The position numbers and the translations under genes are program-made. A stretch of DNA of 64,000 nt from Phascolarctobacterium sp. (GTDB taxonomy: Bacteria; Bacillota; Negativicutes; Acidaminococcales; Acidaminococcaceae): positions 90,651-154,650 of the forward strand of contig NZ_JAUNOQ010000007.1 of NCBI RefSeq assembly GCF_030531065.1. The letters run 5' to 3'. Positions 50,545 through 59,605 of the stretch are shown piece after piece. Numbering within the stretch: position 1 is the stretch's first letter; every line of letters starts with the position of its first letter. Below the pieces are notes generated by a model. That model was given only the letters and a program-made list of their open reading frames with translations, had not been told where the DNA came from and did not search any database.

Positions 50545-50832
50545 ATGGCCGGCGTATTGGAAAGGCAGCTGGCGAAGGCTATCGACAAGCGTTGGGCTGT
50601 TTTTGCGGCTAAGGCGGCGGACGGCAGCCTGCTGGCGGATGAAATGTCCTTGCGGGCGGCGGCTTATATGGCCGGCGAGCTTATTTTGCCCTGCTGCTGT
50701 ATGCTGTGCAGCAAGGCTAAGCTGAATGAGCTGCTGGCGCAGACAGGCTTGTGCCAGGGCAGGCCGGAGCTGACGGCTAAGCTGGCCGCGCTGGTGTACG
50801 ACGATTTGGCGCGTTGCAACGGCTTGGGCTGA
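50545..50832 (+). CDS. Unknown Cys-rich small protein, 95 residues
   Basis: Not recognised. It has a striking CCCMLC cluster in the middle (PCCCMLCSKAKL) and a further Cys in GLCQGRPEL and RCNGLG. It is predicted helical, with no signal peptide. It begins three bases after the previous stop without a strong ribosome site, so it may depend on coupling. Followed by a terminator. The cysteine cluster might bind metal; this is a guess. Confidence 0.55.
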   Translation: MAGVLERQLAKAIDKRWAVFAAKAADGSLLADEMSLRAAAYMAGELILPCCCMLCSKAKLNELLAQTGLCQGRPELTAKLAALVYDDLARCNGLG

Positions 50833-50853
50833 AAGTAAAAATTTAATAATAAT

Positions 50854-50896
50854 GAAGGCAGGCTTCTGATGGCAGAGGGCTGCCTTTATTTTTTCT
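50854..50896 (+). terminator. Terminator after the 50545 gene
   Basis: AAGGCAG (50855-50861) pairs with CTGCCTT (50880-50886), followed by TATTTTTTC. Confidence 0.65.
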
Positions 50897-51013
50897 TATA
50901 GTTGTATAATTGCATTTTACTGATTTTGTGCCTATATATTGAAGTAAGCGTTTGTTTTGATTTTATTTTTAGGACTGGGAAGATGGCCTGCCTCTTACTG
51001 TCAACTGTTAAAA

Positions 51014-51058
51014 TATACATGTATACAATTTGCAATAGCTCGAGAGCTCTATTATAAT
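51014..51058 (+). promoter_or_regulatory. Promoter and palindromes upstream of gltBD
   Basis: TTGCAA (51029-51034), 18-base spacer, TATAAT (51053-51058). A perfect palindrome TATACATGTATA (51014-51025) lies just upstream of the -35, and AGCTCGAGAGCT lies in the spacer, so both activator- and repressor-type sites are possible. The leader to 51114 shows nothing else. Confidence 0.6.
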
Positions 51059-51113
51059 TAAAGTTACAGTTGCACTGTGATTAGTTTTTTTAATTTTGAG
51101 AGGGGAAATCATT

Positions 51114-54100
51114 ATGAATACTTCGCTGCCTGCTAAGCGGGGGCTGTACGACCCTTGGTTTGAGCACGACGCCTGCGGTGTTGGCGTGGTTGCCAATATC
51201 AACGGCAAAAAATCCAATAAGATTTTGCGGCAAGCGCTGGTGGTGCTGCATAATATGGACCACCGCGGCGGTCAGGGCGCAGATATGAATTCCGGCGACG
51301 GCGCTGGCGTATTGCTGCAAATTCCGCATAATTTTTTCGTCAAGGAATGCGCTAAGCTGGACATTGAGCTGCCGGAGGAGGGCAAGTACGCCGTAGGCTT
51401 TATTTTCTTGCCGCCGGACGTTGTAGAAAGAGAGAATGTGCAGCGTCATTTTGAGCGCATTGTGGAGGGTAACGGCCAGACGGTTTTAGGCTGGCGCTGC
51501 GTTCCCGTACACCCGGAGGTTTTAGGCGAAAAGTCGCGGCAGAGTATGCCCTTTATGGCGCAGGTTTTCGTTAAGCCGTCGGATAATATTTGCGACCGCC
51601 TGGATATAGACGACAACGCTTTTGAGCGCAAGCTGTATAGCATTCGCCGCCAAGCGGAAAATTACATTCGCTACGGCAAGCTGCGCGGCGGCAAATACTT
51701 TTATGTGGCCAGCCTTTCGTCCCGTACCATCGTGTATAAGGGTATGCTGACGACGGAGCAGCTGCGCACCTTTTATGCCGACATGGAGGACAGCTCCATG
51801 GAAACGGCGCTGGCGCTGGTCCACTCCCGTTTCAGCACCAACACCTTCCCCAGCTGGGAGCGGGCGCATCCGTACCGCTATCTGATGCACAACGGCGAAA
51901 TAAATACGCTGCGCGGCAACATCAACTGGATGCGCGCCCGTCAGACCATGTGCGGCAACAGCCTGTGGGGCAACGATATCAGCAAGATTATGCCGATTAT
52001 CGACGAAACCGGTTCCGATTCCGGTATGTTTGACAACTGCCTGGAATTTTTAGTGATGTCCGGCCGCAGCCTGCCCCATGCCGTAATGATGATGATACCG
52101 GAGCCCTGGGGCAAGAATCCTCACCTGGACCCGGATTTGAAGGCTTTTTTTGAGTACCACAACTCTTTGATTGAAGCATGGGACGGCCCCGCCGCCATGG
52201 CCTTTACCGACGGTCGCACTATCTGCGCCGCACTGGACCGCAACGGCCTGCGCCCTTCCCGTTATTATATTACGGACGACAATACCATTGTGCTGGCCTC
52301 CGAGGTGGGCGTGGTGGATATCGACCCGTCGACGATTATTAAAAAGGATCGCCTGCGTCCGGGACGGATGCTGGTTATCGACACGGTACAGGGGCGCATT
52401 ATCGGTAACGATGAAATCAAGCGCCAGATTGCGAGCGAGCATCCTTACCGCCAATGGCTGGACAAATATTCCATCAAGCTGAAAAATATTCCTTTACAGA
52501 GCGAGCTGCCGATTCCCGATAGCCAAACGCTTTTGCAGCGCCAGCGGGCCTTCGGCTACACGCTGGAGGATTTGACGAAGTTTTTGCGGCCTATGGCGCT
52601 CAAGGGCATCGACCCGCTGGGAGCCATGGGCAACGACGCGCCGCTGGCCGTGCTCAGTGAAAAGCCGCAGCTGCTGTACAATTATTTCAAGCAGCTTTTT
52701 GCGCAGGTAACGAACCCGCCCATCGACGCTATCCGCGAGGAGGTCTTTACGGATACGACCAGCGGTATCGGGCCGGAGCTGAACCTGATCGACCCGCAGC
52801 CGGAAAGCTGCCGTCAGATTTCGGCGGAGTCCCCGGTTTTAAGCAATATCGAGCTGGCTAAGCTGAAGCATATCCCCGACTTCGACGCCGCCGTTATTCC
52901 CATGCTGTACAAGGTCAGCGAGGGCGGCGCAGGTTTGGAAAAGGCTTTGGACGCTATTTTTGCGCAGGCTGATAAATATATCGATGAGGGCAAGTGTATT
53001 CTGATTCTATCCGACCGCGGCGTAAATAAGGAGCTGGCTGCTATTCCGGCGCTGCTGGCCGGGGCCGGCCTGCACCATCACTTGATCGCCAAGGGGACGC
53101 GTCTGCGGGCCTCCATCATCATCGAATCGGCGGAGCCGCGGGAGGTGCACCATATGGCGCTGCTCTTGGGCTACGGCGTCAGCGGCATCAATCCTTATCT
53201 GGCCTTTGAAAGTTTGGAAAATATGTGCGGCAGCGGTATGCTGGACATCGGCTTTGAAGAGGCGGCGGCCAATTATATCAGCGCCTGCACCCACGGCATT
53301 GCTAAGATTTTGTCCAAGATGGGCATTTCCACCGTCCAGTCCTACCGCGGCGCGCAGATTTTTGAAGCCATCGGCATCAGCAGTGCCGTCATCAATAAAT
53401 ACTTTACGGGCACGCCGTCCCGTTTGGAGGGCATCGGCCTGGAGGAAATCGCCAGGGAGGTGGCTCTGCGGCACGAGCCTGCCTTTGCCGAGGATAATCT
53501 GGATTTATTCAGCTACGAGTCCGGCTCCCACTATCAGTACCGTAACGGCGGCGAAAAGCACGCCATCAATCCGGAAACCATCGTTAAGCTGCAGCAGGCC
53601 TGCCGTACCGGCGATTATAAGCTGTTCAAGGAATTTTCCGAGCAGCTGGGCGGCAGTGAATTCGCCAACCAGAATCTGCGCAGTATGCTGACCTTTACGC
53701 CCCAGCGCCTGCCCATCGATATCGACGAGGTAGAATCGGTGGAAAGCATCTGTCGCCGCTTTAAAACGGGCGCTATGAGCTACGGCTCCTTGAGCCAGGA
53801 GGCTCACGAGTGCCTGGCCATCGCCATGAACCGTATCGGCGGCAAATCCAATACTGGCGAGGGCGGCGAGCATCCCAGCCGTTTCCAACCGCTGCCCAAC
53901 GGCGACAGCAAACGCAGCGCTATTAAGCAGGTGGCTTCGGGACGTTTTGGCGTCACCAGTAATTATCTGGTCAACGCCGACGAGATTCAAATAAAAATCG
54001 CCCAGGGCGCTAAGCCGGGCGAGGGCGGCCAGCTGCCGGGCGGCAAGGTTTATCCCTGGATTGCCGAATGCCGCGGCACGACTGCGGGCATCGGGCTGAT

Positions 54101-55694
54101 TTCGCCGCCGCCCCATCACGATATTTACTCCATCGAGGATTTGGCGGAGCTGATTCACGATTTGAAGAACGCTAATCCCCGCGCCCGCATCAGCGTGAAG
54201 CTGGTGTCCGAGGTGGGCGTGGGCACTATCGCGGCGGGCGTAGTCAAGGCCTGCGCCGACGTGGTGCTCATCAGCGGCTATGACGGCGGCACGGGCGCGT
54301 CGCCGCGCACCAGCATTAACCACGCCGGCCTGCCCTGGGAGCTGGGCCTCATGGAAACGCATCAGACGCTGCTTTTAAATAATCTGCGCGACCGCGTAAC
54401 CTTGGAAACGGACGGCAAGCTGATGACCGGCCGCGACGTAATTATCGCCGCTCTGCTGGGCGCGGAGGAATTTGGCTTTGCCACCGCACCCCTTGTGGCT
54501 ATCGGCTGCATCATGATGCGCGTCTGCAATCTGAACACCTGCCCCATGGGCGTGGCTACCCAGGACCCGCAGTTGCGCAAAAACTTCCGCGGCAAGCCGG
54601 AATACGTAGTCAACTTTATGCGCTTTATCGCGCAGGAAACCCGCGAATACATGGCTATGCTGGGCTTCCGCACTATCGACGAAATGGTGGGGCGCACGGA
54701 GGTGCTCATTCCCAAGCTGGAAAAGGCGCGCAACTGGAAGAATAAAAATCTCGATTTGTCGCCGCTCTTGTATAAGCCGGAAGTGGAGCCGGGAGCCAGC
54801 CAGGTCTGCACCAAACAGCAGAACCATCAGCTGGAAAAATCGCTGGATATGCGGGAACTGCTGGATATTTGCCGCCGCAGCCTGACGGATAAAAAGCCGG
54901 TGCGCATTACGCTGCCCATTAAGAATACCGACCGCGTAGTGGGAACGATTTTAGGCAGCGAGATAACCCGCCGTTACGGCGCGGAGGGCCTGCCTGCCGA
55001 CACGGTCAGCCTGCATTTCAAGGGCAGCGCGGGCCAGAGCTTCGGCGCTTTTCTGCCCAAGGGCGTAACGCTGGAGCTGGAGGGCGACGCCAACGACCAT
55101 GTGGGCAAGGGCCTGTCCGGCGGCCGCATCGTTATCTATCCCGATAGCGAAGCGCGCTTCAATCCTCATGAAAACGTCATTATCGGCAACGTAGCCTTTT
55201 ACGGCGCTACCAGCGGCGAGGCCTATATCAGCGGCATAGCCGGCGAACGCTTCTGTATCCGCAACAGCGGCGTCAGCGCCGTTATCGAGGGCGTGGGCGA
55301 CCATGGCTGCGAATATATGACCGGCGGCACGGTGGTTATTTTAGGCCGCACTGGCCGTAACTTCGCCGCAGGTATGAGCGGCGGCGTGGCATATGTGCTG
55401 GATAAGGATGGGGATTTCGCTTCCTACTGCAATAAGGAAATCGTGCTGTTGGAGCCCTTGGAGAGCATCGGTGACAGCATGACCGTGAAGAAAATGATTC
55501 TCAATCACGCCCAGTACACCGGTAGCAAGCTGGCTTTGGAAATTTTGGATAACTGGGAGGAATACCGCGGCAAGTTCGTCAAGGTTATTCCCAGGGATTA
55601 TAAGATAGTTATGGAAAAGCTGAACGATTATCTGCAGCAGGGCGTGGAGCTGGAGGAAGCCACGCTGAAGGTTTTTGAGGAGGTGAAGGCATAA
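51114..55694 (+). CDS. gltB: Glutamate synthase, large subunit
   Basis: A 1526-residue enzyme that makes glutamate from glutamine and 2-oxoglutarate. Domains in order: class II glutaminase with the nucleophile Cys21 after a 20-residue propeptide (FEHDACGVG), central domain, FMN/2-oxoglutarate synthase domain ([26 protein letters not shown]), the 3Fe-4S cysteines in [15 protein letters not shown], and the C-terminal glycine-rich beta-helix ([21 protein letters not shown]). I start at ATG 51114 behind AGAGGGG; TTG 51096 would add six residues. One base overlaps gltD. Confidence 0.96.
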   Translation: MNTSLPAKRGLYDPWFEHDACGVGVVANINGKKSNKILRQALVVLHNMDHRGGQGADMNSGDGAGVLLQIPHNFFVKECAKLDIELPEEGKYAVGFIFLPPDVVERENVQRHFERIVEGNGQTVLGWRCVPVHPEVLGEKSRQSMPFMAQVFVKPSDNICDRLDIDDNAFERKLYSIRRQAENYIRYGKLRGGKYFYVASLSSRTIVYKGMLTTEQLRTFYADMEDSSMETALALVHSRFSTNTFPSWERAHPYRYLMHNGEINTLRGNINWMRARQTMCGNSLWGNDISKIMPIIDETGSDSGMFDNCLEFLVMSGRSLPHAVMMMIPEPWGKNPHLDPDLKAFFEYHNSLIEAWDGPAAMAFTDGRTICAALDRNGLRPSRYYITDDNTIVLASEVGVVDIDPSTIIKKDRLRPGRMLVIDTVQGRIIGNDEIKRQIASEHPYRQWLDKYSIKLKNIPLQSELPIPDSQTLLQRQRAFGYTLEDLTKFLRPMALKGIDPLGAMGNDAPLAVLSEKPQLLYNYFKQLFAQVTNPPIDAIREEVFTDTTSGIGPELNLIDPQPESCRQISAESPVLSNIELAKLKHIPDFDAAVIPMLYKVSEGGAGLEKALDAIFAQADKYIDEGKCILILSDRGVNKELAAIPALLAGAGLHHHLIAKGTRLRASIIIESAEPREVHHMALLLGYGVSGINPYLAFESLENMCGSGMLDIGFEEAAANYISACTHGIAKILSKMGISTVQSYRGAQIFEAIGISSAVINKYFTGTPSRLEGIGLEEIAREVALRHEPAFAEDNLDLFSYESGSHYQYRNGGEKHAINPETIVKLQQACRTGDYKLFKEFSEQLGGSEFANQNLRSMLTFTPQRLPIDIDEVESVESICRRFKTGAMSYGSLSQEAHECLAIAMNRIGGKSNTGEGGEHPSRFQPLPNGDSKRSAIKQVASGRFGVTSNYLVNADEIQIKIAQGAKPGEGGQLPGGKVYPWIAECRGTTAGIGLISPPPHHDIYSIEDLAELIHDLKNANPRARISVKLVSEVGVGTIAAGVVKACADVVLISGYDGGTGASPRTSINHAGLPWELGLMETHQTLLLNNLRDRVTLETDGKLMTGRDVIIAALLGAEEFGFATAPLVAIGCIMMRVCNLNTCPMGVATQDPQLRKNFRGKPEYVVNFMRFIAQETREYMAMLGFRTIDEMVGRTEVLIPKLEKARNWKNKNLDLSPLLYKPEVEPGASQVCTKQQNHQLEKSLDMRELLDICRRSLTDKKPVRITLPIKNTDRVVGTILGSEITRRYGAEGLPADTVSLHFKGSAGQSFGAFLPKGVTLELEGDANDHVGKGLSGGRIVIYPDSEARFNPHENVIIGNVAFYGATSGEAYISGIAGERFCIRNSGVSAVIEGVGDHGCEYMTGGTVVILGRTGRNFAAGMSGGVAYVLDKDGDFASYCNKEIVLLEPLESIGDSMTVKKMILNHAQYTGSKLALEILDNWEEYRGKFVKVIPRDYKIVMEKLNDYLQQGVELEEATLKVFEEVKA

Positions 55695-57172
55695 TGGGCA
55701 AGCCTACAGGATTTATGGATTATGCACGCCGGGAGCTGGCTCAGCGCGCTCCCTCGGAACGTATCAACGATTGGCAGGAAATCAAGACCAGCAGCCTGCC
55801 CCATCGGGAGGAGCTGCGCTGCCAGGCGTCCCGCTGCATGGACTGCGGCGTGCCCTTCTGCCACAGCGGCATCATGCTGAACCGTATGGTCAGCGGCTGC
55901 CCGCTGCATAATCTGATGCCGGAATTTAACGATTTGCTGTACCGCGGCATGGACGCTTTCGCTTATGCGCGCTTGGCCAAGACCAATAATTTCCCGGAAT
56001 TTACTTCCCACGTCTGTCCCGCTCCCTGCGAGGGCGCCTGCAACGCCGGGCTGGCGAGCGCCCCGGTGACGATTAAGAATATCGAGCAGTATATTATCGA
56101 AAACGCCTTTGAACAAGGATTAGTGCAGCCGGGCAAACCGGCGCGCCGCAGCGGCAAAAGGGTTGCCGTAGTCGGCAGCGGCCCGGCGGGCCTGGCCTGC
56201 GCCGACCAGCTGAACCGGGCGGGGCATTTGGTAACGGTGTACGAAAGAGCCGATCGTCCCGGCGGCCTGTTGATGTACGGCGTGCCGAATATGAAGCTGG
56301 ATAAGAAGCTGATCGCGCGCCGCGTACAGCTTTTGCAGGAGGCGGGTATTACCTTTGCGCTTAACGCGGAGGTGGGCGTGAAGCTGGCGTCCAGCACGCT
56401 GCTGGAGGAATACGACGCCGTGGTGCTGTGTACCGGCGCTACGGTGCCCCGCGATTTGCCGGTGAAGGGCCGCGAGCTGGCAGGTATTTACTTTGCCAAG
56501 GAATATTTGCACGGCGTGACCAAGAGCTTGTTGGACAGCAATTTTGCCGACGGGCTGGCAGTGGACGCCAAGGATAAGGACGTGGTGATCATCGGCGGCG
56601 GCGACACGGGCAACGACTGCATGGCGACGGTTATCCGTCAGGGCTGCCGCAGCGTGCGTCAGCTGGAAATCAACCCCTGCCTGCCCCACTGCCGCGCAGA
56701 GGATAATCCCTGGCCCCAGTTCCCGCGAGTGTTTAAAACGGACTACGGCCAGGAGGAGGCTATCTGCAAATTTAAAGAGGACGCGCGGGAGTTTTGCGTG
56801 ACGACGAAGGAATTTATCGGCGAAACCGGTCATGTAACCGGCCTGCGCTTGTGCCAGAACCAATGGCAGCAGGTCAACGGACGCCGTGTGCCTGTGGATA
56901 TTGCCGGAACGGAGCGCGTCGTACCGGCGCAGCTGGTGCTGCTGGCCATGGGCTTTACGGGCAGCGAGCAGCGCTTACTGGACGAGTTTGGCGTAGCCAA
57001 GGCCGCTAACGGCAGCATTGCCGCCGACGATAAAAATTATCTGACCTCCGTGCCCGGCGTGTTCGCAGCAGGCGACGCCCGCCGCGGACAAAGCCTGGTA
57101 GTCTGGGCGATTGCCGAAGGGCGGGGCGCTGCCGCCGCTGTGGATAAATATTTGGCGGCGCAAGGCGAGTAA
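55694..57172 (+). CDS. gltD: Glutamate synthase, small subunit
   Basis: A 492-residue FAD/Fe-S protein that passes electrons from NAD(P)H to GltB. The N-terminal cluster ligands are CMDCGVPFCHSG and CPAPCEGAC; FAD motif VVGSGPAGLACADQL; nucleotide motif IIGGGDTGNDC; C-terminal GVFAAGDARRGQSLVVWAI. Its start shares one base with the gltB stop. A terminator follows at 57205-57243. Confidence 0.96.
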   Translation: MGKPTGFMDYARRELAQRAPSERINDWQEIKTSSLPHREELRCQASRCMDCGVPFCHSGIMLNRMVSGCPLHNLMPEFNDLLYRGMDAFAYARLAKTNNFPEFTSHVCPAPCEGACNAGLASAPVTIKNIEQYIIENAFEQGLVQPGKPARRSGKRVAVVGSGPAGLACADQLNRAGHLVTVYERADRPGGLLMYGVPNMKLDKKLIARRVQLLQEAGITFALNAEVGVKLASSTLLEEYDAVVLCTGATVPRDLPVKGRELAGIYFAKEYLHGVTKSLLDSNFADGLAVDAKDKDVVIIGGGDTGNDCMATVIRQGCRSVRQLEINPCLPHCRAEDNPWPQFPRVFKTDYGQEEAICKFKEDAREFCVTTKEFIGETGHVTGLRLCQNQWQQVNGRRVPVDIAGTERVVPAQLVLLAMGFTGSEQRLLDEFGVAKAANGSIAADDKNYLTSVPGVFAAGDARRGQSLVVWAIAEGRGAAAAVDKYLAAQGE

Positions 57173-57204
57173 CAGTTGATAATAGTATATTGAAGATATA
57201 GCCG

Positions 57205-57243
57205 AGCAGAACGCGCAAGAAATTTTGCGCGTTCTGCTTTTAT
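57205..57243 (+). terminator. Terminator of gltBD
   Basis: AGCAGAACGCGCAA (57205-57218) pairs with TTGCGCGTTCTGCT (57225-57238), followed by TTTAT. Confidence 0.9.
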
Positions 57244-57259
57244 AAGTGCTATAAAGCTT

Positions 57260-57496
57260 GTACATAGCGATTTGCAAGCCGAAGGCGCAGCAAGAGCTGA
57301 TGTACAACTTATGCCCTTGTGCTATAAAGCTTGTACACAGCGATTTGCAAGCTGAAGGCGAAGCAAGAGCTGATGTACAACTTATACCTGACACCCGGCG
57401 ATTGGCGAGCCGGAGGCAATGACAGAGCCGCGGTCGACATGGTATTAAGTGAATGCTTAGCGATTGCGGAGCCAAAGGCGAACGCAGAGCTTAGCA
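57260..57496 (+). repeat. Four-unit structured hairpin array (units C-F)
   Basis: Four units of the family seen at 35994-36104: C 57260-57305, D 57333-57378, E about 57394-57432, F 57454-57496. The 4-bp middle stem changes on both sides together: TTGC/GCAA in C and D, TGCG/CGCA in F (TCGC/GCGA in A). Inner GCC/GGC is kept, with one GU pair in D. Linkers carry -10-like boxes (TGCTATAAAG, TGGTATTAAG, and TGGTATAAT at 57512-57520). The open frame across the array has no coding character. Confidence 0.8.
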
Positions 57497-57555
57497 GAAC
57501 TTATGCCCTTGTGGTATAATATAAGTAATTGTTCATGAACGAGGGGATATTGCTT

Positions 57556-58758
57556 ATGCGAAAAATAATTTTGCTGCTGTGCTGTCTGCTGCTGATGACG
57601 GGCTGCGCGGCTAAACAGCCTTCCGTGAAGCTGGGCGTGGAGCGTTTGGCAGAGCCCCAGGCGCGGGAGCTGCTGGACGGCAAGCGCTTGGGCTTATTTA
57701 CGAATCAAACGGGCGTGAACAGCCGCTTGCGCTCCAGCGTGGAGCTGTTGCGGCAGCAGTACGATTTGCAGGCTGTTTTTGTGCCGGAGCACGGCTTGTT
57801 CGGCGCGGTGGCGGCGGGCGAAGAATTTGCTGGACATGAGTACGACGGCATTCCCGTGTTCAGTCTTTATCAAAGCAGTCACCGTCCTACTAGGGAGATG
57901 CTGGACACTATCGATACCATAGTGGTGGATATTCAGGACGTGGGTGTGCGCCATTATACCTACTTTTCTTCGCTGGCCTACATTATGGAGGAATGCGCCA
58001 AATATCATAAGCAGGTGGTGGTGCTGGACCGGCCTAATCCTTTGGGCGGCGCGGCGCAGGGACCAGTTTTGAAGGAGGGCTTCAGCAGTTTTATCGGCTT
58101 GTACTCCATTCCGCTGCGTCACGGCCTGACCATCGGCGAGTTTGCCCGCTATATCAATGCTGAGGAAAAAATTAACTGCGCTTTAGAGGTAGTGCCGATG
58201 AAACATTACCGTCGCAGTATGCTGTGGCAGGATACCGGGCTGCCCTGGGTGCTGACCTCGCCCTTGATTCCAACGGCGGATACGGCGTTTTTGTACTGCG
58301 CGACCGGCGTCAGCGGCGACAGCAATCTATCCGTAGGCGTGGGCACGGCGCAGCCCTTCGCCGTTATGGGAGCGCCTTTTGCCGACGCGCAGGAGGTAAA
58401 GCGGGCGCTGGACGCGCTGCAGCTGCCGCACGTCGCTTTTCGCGCCGCGGCCTTTACGCCGCGCTATGGCGCATATAAGGGCGAATTGGCGCAGGGCGTG
58501 GAGATTTATTTGTTGGATAAGCGGCAGGTAAATTTGCCGGAGCTGGATTATTGGCTCTTGACAACCTTTAAACGCTTGTATCCCGATAAGGTGCAGTTTC
58601 CGGAGCGGGGCTACGGCATACCCGGCTATAAGCTGGACATTGCTTTGGGCGAAAGCAGCCTGCGGGAGGGACAGGAGCCGGAGCAGGTCTTTGCCCGCTG
58701 GCGGCAGGAATGCGCCGCTTTCAGTAAAAAAGCGGAGCCTTATTTGTTATATCGTTGA
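57556..58758 (+). CDS. DUF1343 lipoprotein, NamZ-like exo-N-acetylmuramidase
   Basis: A 400-residue protein with a lipoprotein signal (LLLMTGC, Cys17). The body matches DUF1343, the family of Bacillus NamZ/YbbC, which removes terminal MurNAc from peptidoglycan fragments: LGLFTNQTGVNS, FVPEHGLFGAVAAGE, VVDIQDVGVRHYTYFS, VLDRPNPLGG. So a role in wall-fragment recovery on the periplasmic side is likely. Start ATG 57556 behind GAGGGGA. It lies directly downstream of the hairpin array and a TATAAT at 57515-57520. Confidence 0.87.
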   Translation: MRKIILLLCCLLLMTGCAAKQPSVKLGVERLAEPQARELLDGKRLGLFTNQTGVNSRLRSSVELLRQQYDLQAVFVPEHGLFGAVAAGEEFAGHEYDGIPVFSLYQSSHRPTREMLDTIDTIVVDIQDVGVRHYTYFSSLAYIMEECAKYHKQVVVLDRPNPLGGAAQGPVLKEGFSSFIGLYSIPLRHGLTIGEFARYINAEEKINCALEVVPMKHYRRSMLWQDTGLPWVLTSPLIPTADTAFLYCATGVSGDSNLSVGVGTAQPFAVMGAPFADAQEVKRALDALQLPHVAFRAAAFTPRYGAYKGELAQGVEIYLLDKRQVNLPELDYWLLTTFKRLYPDKVQFPERGYGIPGYKLDIALGESSLREGQEPEQVFARWRQECAAFSKKAEPYLLYR

Positions 58759-58759
58759 A

Positions 58760-58787
58760 AAAGCCGCACGGTCAAGGTGCGGCTTTA
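58760..58787. terminator. Terminator between the DUF1343 gene and the C39-like gene
   Basis: AAAGCCGCAC (58760-58769) pairs with GTGCGGCTTT (58777-58786); usable in both directions between the convergent genes. Confidence 0.75.
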
Positions 58788-58830
58788 GTATATGCTTTGA
58801 AATTATCAGAGGAAAGCCTTGCGACAGGCG

Positions 58831-59595
58831 TTACTTGGCCGGGGGCGGCGTGGCCGTTACCCATTGGCGCAGCTGCTCCGAGCGGTTGAACAGATGGGAG
58901 TCGAACCACATATAGAAAAAGCGTTCTGCCGGAACGATATTGTAGCCGTCCTGCAGGTGGTCGCTGGTGTCGAAGGGGTCGGCCATGAGCAGCACGTCGT
59001 CGCCGGTATGCTGCGTACCCATGGTGTCGTAGCCGATGATGACGCGCCAGTGCCCGCCCCAGTCGATGTTTTCCACCATGATGGGCGTATTGTTTTGCAG
59101 ATTGTTTTTGACGAAGACTAAGAAATCCGCGTAATTATCAGGAGTTTTATCCTTGGCGGAGGATTTGGCCTGCCAGCCGATTTGCTTGAAGTAGGAGGCC
59201 ATGCCCTTGGCGGTAGTGCCGCTGGCGCTGCTGGTGGACATCATTTTGCAGACCTCCGTTTCGCTGTGCAGCGGCGCGCCCAGATAATATTTGACTACGG
59301 TATTGGCGGCGACGGGGCCGCAGCTGTAATACGTGCTTTGCTGCAGCGTGGGGTAGTGGGACAAAATCAGCAGATGGTCGTTGGCTTGCAGGTTATAAAT
59401 ATCGGGGTGGGCGAAATAGGGGGAGTCCTTGATATCGTGCTTGCCGGCGAACTGGGCGGCTCCTCCGGACGCGCCGGAATCTGCGGCGTCGGCGCTGGCG
59501 ATGGCGGGGCCGCTGTATTGCTTGAGCAAGTAATTCGTTCCGGCTAAAATGACAAAGCAGCATAAGGCTCCGACTGCTATTTTGCGTATCTCCAT
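58831..59595 (-). CDS. Exported C39-like cysteine peptidase domain protein
   Basis: A 254-residue protein with an N-terminal signal anchor (residues about 6-24). The papain-like fold of peptidase C39-like proteins is suggested by STYYSCGPVAANTVVKYY (Cys92 as nucleophile), GGHWRVIIGYD (His182) and LLMADPFD. No ABC transporter is adjacent, so it is not a bacteriocin exporter part. Substrate unknown; export suggests envelope or peptide processing. It lies 10 bases after the CCA enzyme gene on the same strand. Confidence 0.75.
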   Translation of the reverse strand: MEIRKIAVGALCCFVILAGTNYLLKQYSGPAIASADAADSGASGGAAQFAGKHDIKDSPYFAHPDIYNLQANDHLLILSHYPTLQQSTYYSCGPVAANTVVKYYLGAPLHSETEVCKMMSTSSASGTTAKGMASYFKQIGWQAKSSAKDKTPDNYADFLVFVKNNLQNNTPIMVENIDWGGHWRVIIGYDTMGTQHTGDDVLLMADPFDTSDHLQDGYNIVPAERFFYMWFDSHLFNRSEQLRQWVTATPPPAK

Positions 59596-59605
59596 AATAT
59601 CCTCC

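Noticed and set aside
57260..57496. CRISPR-like array of repeats and spacers
   Set aside because: Units differ in sequence but keep a fold, spacing varies (58-73 bases), linkers resemble each other, and no cas genes are present.
57331..57519. Open frame of 62 codons across the hairpin array
   Set aside because: Its codons simply follow the hairpin repeats and there is no proper ribosome site.
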